Source of the DNA: Peribacillus psychrosaccharolyticus ATCC 23296
GTDB taxonomy: Bacteria; Bacillota; Bacilli; Bacillales; DSM-1321
Direction of reading: 5' to 3'
NCBI RefSeq assembly: GCF_000305495.1
Contig: NZ_AJTN02000153.1
Span: 21,547-85,546 of the forward strand
Length of the DNA stretch: 64,000 nt
Part shown: one piece after another, positions 61,896 to 64,000 of the stretch
Position numbering within the stretch: the first letter of the stretch is position 1
Layout of the letters: each line of letters starts with the position of its first letter
The notes under the pieces: generated by a model
What the model saw: only the letters and a program-made list of their open reading frames with translations
Told to the model about the DNA's origin: nothing
Databases searched by the model: none
Translations under genes and position numbers: made by a program

Positions 61896-62179
61896 TTATT
61901 GATATACAATCACATAACAAACCATTGTGCTGACTGCTAATAACGATAAGAATAAGATCGCCGACTGCTTCTTCGTTTTACATTTACCTTCAACGATATT
62001 CGTAATCATCGTAAGTCCAGCACTTATCGCAAAGGAATTCCCTATAAAAAGAGATAATTGCTTATCAATCTCCAAACTATTCATGATTGGGTTAAAGATC
62101 AGATTAAAAACAATAATAAAAGAAAAAATAAAAAGGCACTTTTATAACTGAAAAAGTGAAGTCCTGCTGTTACATTCAT
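61896..62179 (-). pseudogene. Small unknown membrane protein in the PTS operon, frameshifted
   Basis: From ATG 62179 (behind AAAGGAGGAAATAACG) the frame reads MNVTAGLHFFSYKSAFLFFLLLLFLI then stops. With one more T in the run at 62106-62110 it continues LIFNPIMNSLEIDKQLSLFIGNSFAISAGLTMITNIVEGKCKTKKQSAILFLSLLAVSTMVCYVIVYQ, giving about 94 residues with three membrane segments. The excellent ribosome site and the 3n+2 length support a real gene. I do not recognise the family; it lies between the IIC and GH4 genes. Confidence 0.55.
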
Positions 62180-62206
62180 CGTTATTTCCTCCTTTTTCTT
62201 TTACAT

Positions 62207-62243
62207 AAAAGGAGTTTGGAGCAACTAGTCCCAAACTCCTTTT
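62207..62243. terminator. Strong hairpin after the IIC gene (partial terminator)
   Basis: AAAAGGAGTTTGG / CCAAACTCCTTTT perfect 13-bp stem directly after the IIC stop codon. Inside the operon it probably reduces read-through or protects the IIB-IIC message. Confidence 0.75.
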
Positions 62244-62246
62244 ATC

Positions 62247-63533
62247 TTATATCGCAACCTTATTATCAGAAGTTTCTTCTAGTTTTTCCTGTTCTAAAAG
62301 CTTTTGATCGTACATTTTAAAGAATGGCAGGTAAACAAGCACAGAAATCGTAATATTAATAAGGACGAGAATAACAGCCCGCCAATCACCGCCGGTTGAA
62401 AGGTAAGCACCAATCGGAGCTGGCAGTGTCCACGGAACCATTACATAGGTAGGGTTCACCAGACCTACTGTCGTTGCAATGTAAGCTAGAGTAGCACCAA
62501 TCAGTGGAGTAATGATAAATGGAATAATTAATACCGGATTCAATACAATCGGCATTCCAAAAATAACGGGTTCATTGATGTTAAATATACTTGGAACAAT
62601 CGTTGCTCTCCCCATAGCCTTGCTATAACTTGACTTTGCGGTTAAGAGCATGGCAATCACTAACCCCAACGTCGCTCCCGAACCACCAATCCAGATAAAC
62701 CATTGGAAAAATGTTTCAGGTGCTATGTGAGGAATGTCCTGACCAGCTGCAACAGCTGCTGAGTTATTAGCTAAATAAACTTCCCATACAGGCCGAGCAA
62801 CCGCGCCGACAACTGATACTCCATGAATACCAAATGACCAGAAGAAAGTAATTAAAAATACTGGAACAAGTACACCAGGTAAGGTATCTCCCGCTTTAAC
62901 CAGCGGTGCAACGGCCTTATCAATCAGTGAATGTAAATCAACACCGAAAACAACTGTAATAATGGTCATAACGATTAACACAAATGTAACTGGTATTAAT
63001 GCTTCAAATGAACGGGCTACTGAAGTAGGCACGGAATCTGGCATTTTAATCGTAATATTTTTCGTTTTACAAAGACGTAGAATTTCAACAGAAAATATGG
63101 ATACAATCATTCCTACAAAAAGTCCGTGACCCCCGAGATTGGTCATGGGCAGAACAAAGCCCACACCATCCATCACTTCTACACCGATTGTGAATAAGAA
63201 GGCGGCTAATGATAGTAAACCTCCAGATAAAGGATCCAATTTATAACTTTGAGAAAGGCTATAGCCGATGCCAAAAGTAATATATAACGTCATAATAAAC
63301 ATCGTTAATCGATAAGGAATTAAAATTTCAGCGATATGTTTTGCTGCCCACTCCCCAACCGCAGAATCTGCTGCAACAGGTGGAAAGGCAATAATGAGGA
63401 ATAAGCTCCCAAAAATGATGAATGGTAAGGCAGAAACAACGCCATCCCGTATTGCGCGTAAATGTTTTTGCTCTGATAGTTTAGCCATGGGTGTTGAGAG
63501 ATTATTTTCTAAAAAAGCGATAAACTTATTCAT
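62247..63533 (-). CDS. PTS lactose/cellobiose-type IIC permease
   Basis: 428 residues with eight to ten membrane spans: FIAFLENNLSTPMAKLSEQKHLRAIRDGVVSALPFIIFGSLFLII, WSFGIHGVSVVGAVARPVWEVYL and the substrate-site region FNINEPVIFGMPIVLNPVLIIPFIITPL. These are the standard CelB/LicC motifs. It imports and, with IIB, phosphorylates a beta-disaccharide. AAGGGG precedes the ATG. Confidence 0.92.
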   Translation of the reverse strand: MNKFIAFLENNLSTPMAKLSEQKHLRAIRDGVVSALPFIIFGSLFLIIAFPPVAADSAVGEWAAKHIAEILIPYRLTMFIMTLYITFGIGYSLSQSYKLDPLSGGLLSLAAFLFTIGVEVMDGVGFVLPMTNLGGHGLFVGMIVSIFSVEILRLCKTKNITIKMPDSVPTSVARSFEALIPVTFVLIVMTIITVVFGVDLHSLIDKAVAPLVKAGDTLPGVLVPVFLITFFWSFGIHGVSVVGAVARPVWEVYLANNSAAVAAGQDIPHIAPETFFQWFIWIGGSGATLGLVIAMLLTAKSSYSKAMGRATIVPSIFNINEPVIFGMPIVLNPVLIIPFIITPLIGATLAYIATTVGLVNPTYVMVPWTLPAPIGAYLSTGGDWRAVILVLINITISVLVYLPFFKMYDQKLLEQEKLEETSDNKVAI

Positions 63534-63568
63534 TCTTTTTTCCCCTTTTGACTAGTTAATAGGTACGT

Positions 63569-63877
63569 CTATTTCTTTACTAATTCGTTTATTAGTTTCA
63601 CCAACGTTGGTCCACCCAATGGACTATAAGCCTGCGGCGGAATGATTTGACAAGGAACGCCTGCTTCATCTGCTGAAGCTTTATACCCATCGAAACGATG
63701 TCTAACTTGAGGTGCTACCATTGCTGCGTCCCAGCCATTACGAACCTCCGCATCGAATTCCTGAGTACCAACTGCTAAAACTTCCAAATTCATTCCCTGT
63801 TTTTCGCCTTCTGTTTTCAACGCTTTAACGATAATTGCACTTGACATGCCACCCGAACAAACAAATAGTACTTTCAT
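63569..63877 (-). CDS. PTS lactose/cellobiose-type IIB component
   Basis: 102 residues. KVLFVCSGGMSSAIIVKALKTEGEKQG carries the phosphorylated Cys in the CxxGxSS-like loop near residue 7, and VAPQVRHRFDGYKASADEAGVPCQIIPPQAYSPLGGPTLV is typical of CelA/LicB. The ATG at 63877 is seven bases behind AGGAGG. First gene of the PTS operon. Confidence 0.9.
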   Translation of the reverse strand: MKVLFVCSGGMSSAIIVKALKTEGEKQGMNLEVLAVGTQEFDAEVRNGWDAAMVAPQVRHRFDGYKASADEAGVPCQIIPPQAYSPLGGPTLVKLINELVKK

Positions 63878-63916
63878 TTTCATTCCTCCTATTAATCTTA
63901 TATATAGAAACATTAA

Positions 63917-63940
63917 ATTGCTTACGATCATATAAGCGAT
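63917..63940. promoter_or_regulatory. Dyad upstream of the PTS operon
   Basis: ATTGCTTA and TAAGCGAT form an inverted repeat (one mismatch, eight-base centre) 40 bases before the IIB start. A plausible operator for the operon's RpiR regulator; the promoter itself could not be fixed. Confidence 0.4.
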
Positions 63941-64000
63941 TTAAGGCACTCACTAATATTGATTACTGATTTTATAATTATTGATTGAATTTTATAATTA

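Noticed and set aside
61927-62151. Plus-strand 74-codon frame beside the GH4 gene
   Set aside because: It is opposite the frameshifted small membrane-protein gene, which has a strong ribosome site and operon context; the plus frame has neither.

Overview
The window looks like chromosome of a low-GC Gram-positive of the Bacillaceae. Gene content and order recall Bacillus subtilis (an exu/uxa-type galacturonate cluster, xpaC/yaaN-like pair, MurNAc recycling genes, DUF624, LacI/ROK/RpiR regulators). Shine-Dalgarno sites are strong, GTG/TTG starts are frequent, and there is a SAM-I (S-box) riboswitch. I recognised no rRNA, tRNA, insertion sequence, prophage or CRISPR array. It is mostly a catalogue of scavenging operons, nearly all on the minus strand.

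Layout. 0.4-2.7 kb: secreted SH3b-repeat autolysin, broken by one extra base. 3.2-7.8 kb: four-gene operon of two zinc alcohol dehydrogenases, an aldehyde dehydrogenase and a lactonase-type metallo-hydrolase, resembling a lactone catabolic pathway. 8-11 kb: small zinc-ribbon protein, VanZ, a DMT permease, and a MerR/DJ-1-PfpI divergon. 11.1-18.3 kb: M42 aminopeptidase plus complete Opp peptide transporter behind a SAM-I riboswitch. 18.9-28.4 kb: ROK regulator, Fbp-type ABC importer and an ArgH-like lyase, divergent from a secreted PIG-L deacetylase, with matching operator palindromes on both sides. 29.3-36.3 kb: galacturonate operon uxaC-transporter-exuR-uxaB-uxaA with LacI-type operators. 36.5-38.3 kb: three small genes. 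38.4-46.8 kb: CUT1 sugar ABC importer (one permease frameshifted, no ATPase), three Gfo/Idh/MocA oxidoreductases, LacI regulator, DUF624 protein. 46.8-48.3 kb: XpaC and a short TelA-like protein. 48.4-57.1 kb: MurR-like regulator, beta-lactamase-fold hydrolase, Opp/Dpp importer and AnmK kinase, i.e. muropeptide recycling. 57.2-63.9 kb: lactose/cellobiose PTS with GH4 glycosidase, MupG (DUF871), BadF-type sugar kinase and an RpiR regulator.

Two things stand out. First, a dispersed intergenic repeat family (three clusters, about seven complete or partial units) carries a TGTGCG motif recurring every 20-22 bp, usually 21; nothing else annotated explains it. Second, five genes each carry exactly one single-base indel (about 717, 42,530, 60,175, 60,398 and 62,108). 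Either this is an indel-prone assembly or several scavenging operons are being inactivated. Where I list a 'pseudogene' I give the reading that one base would restore.
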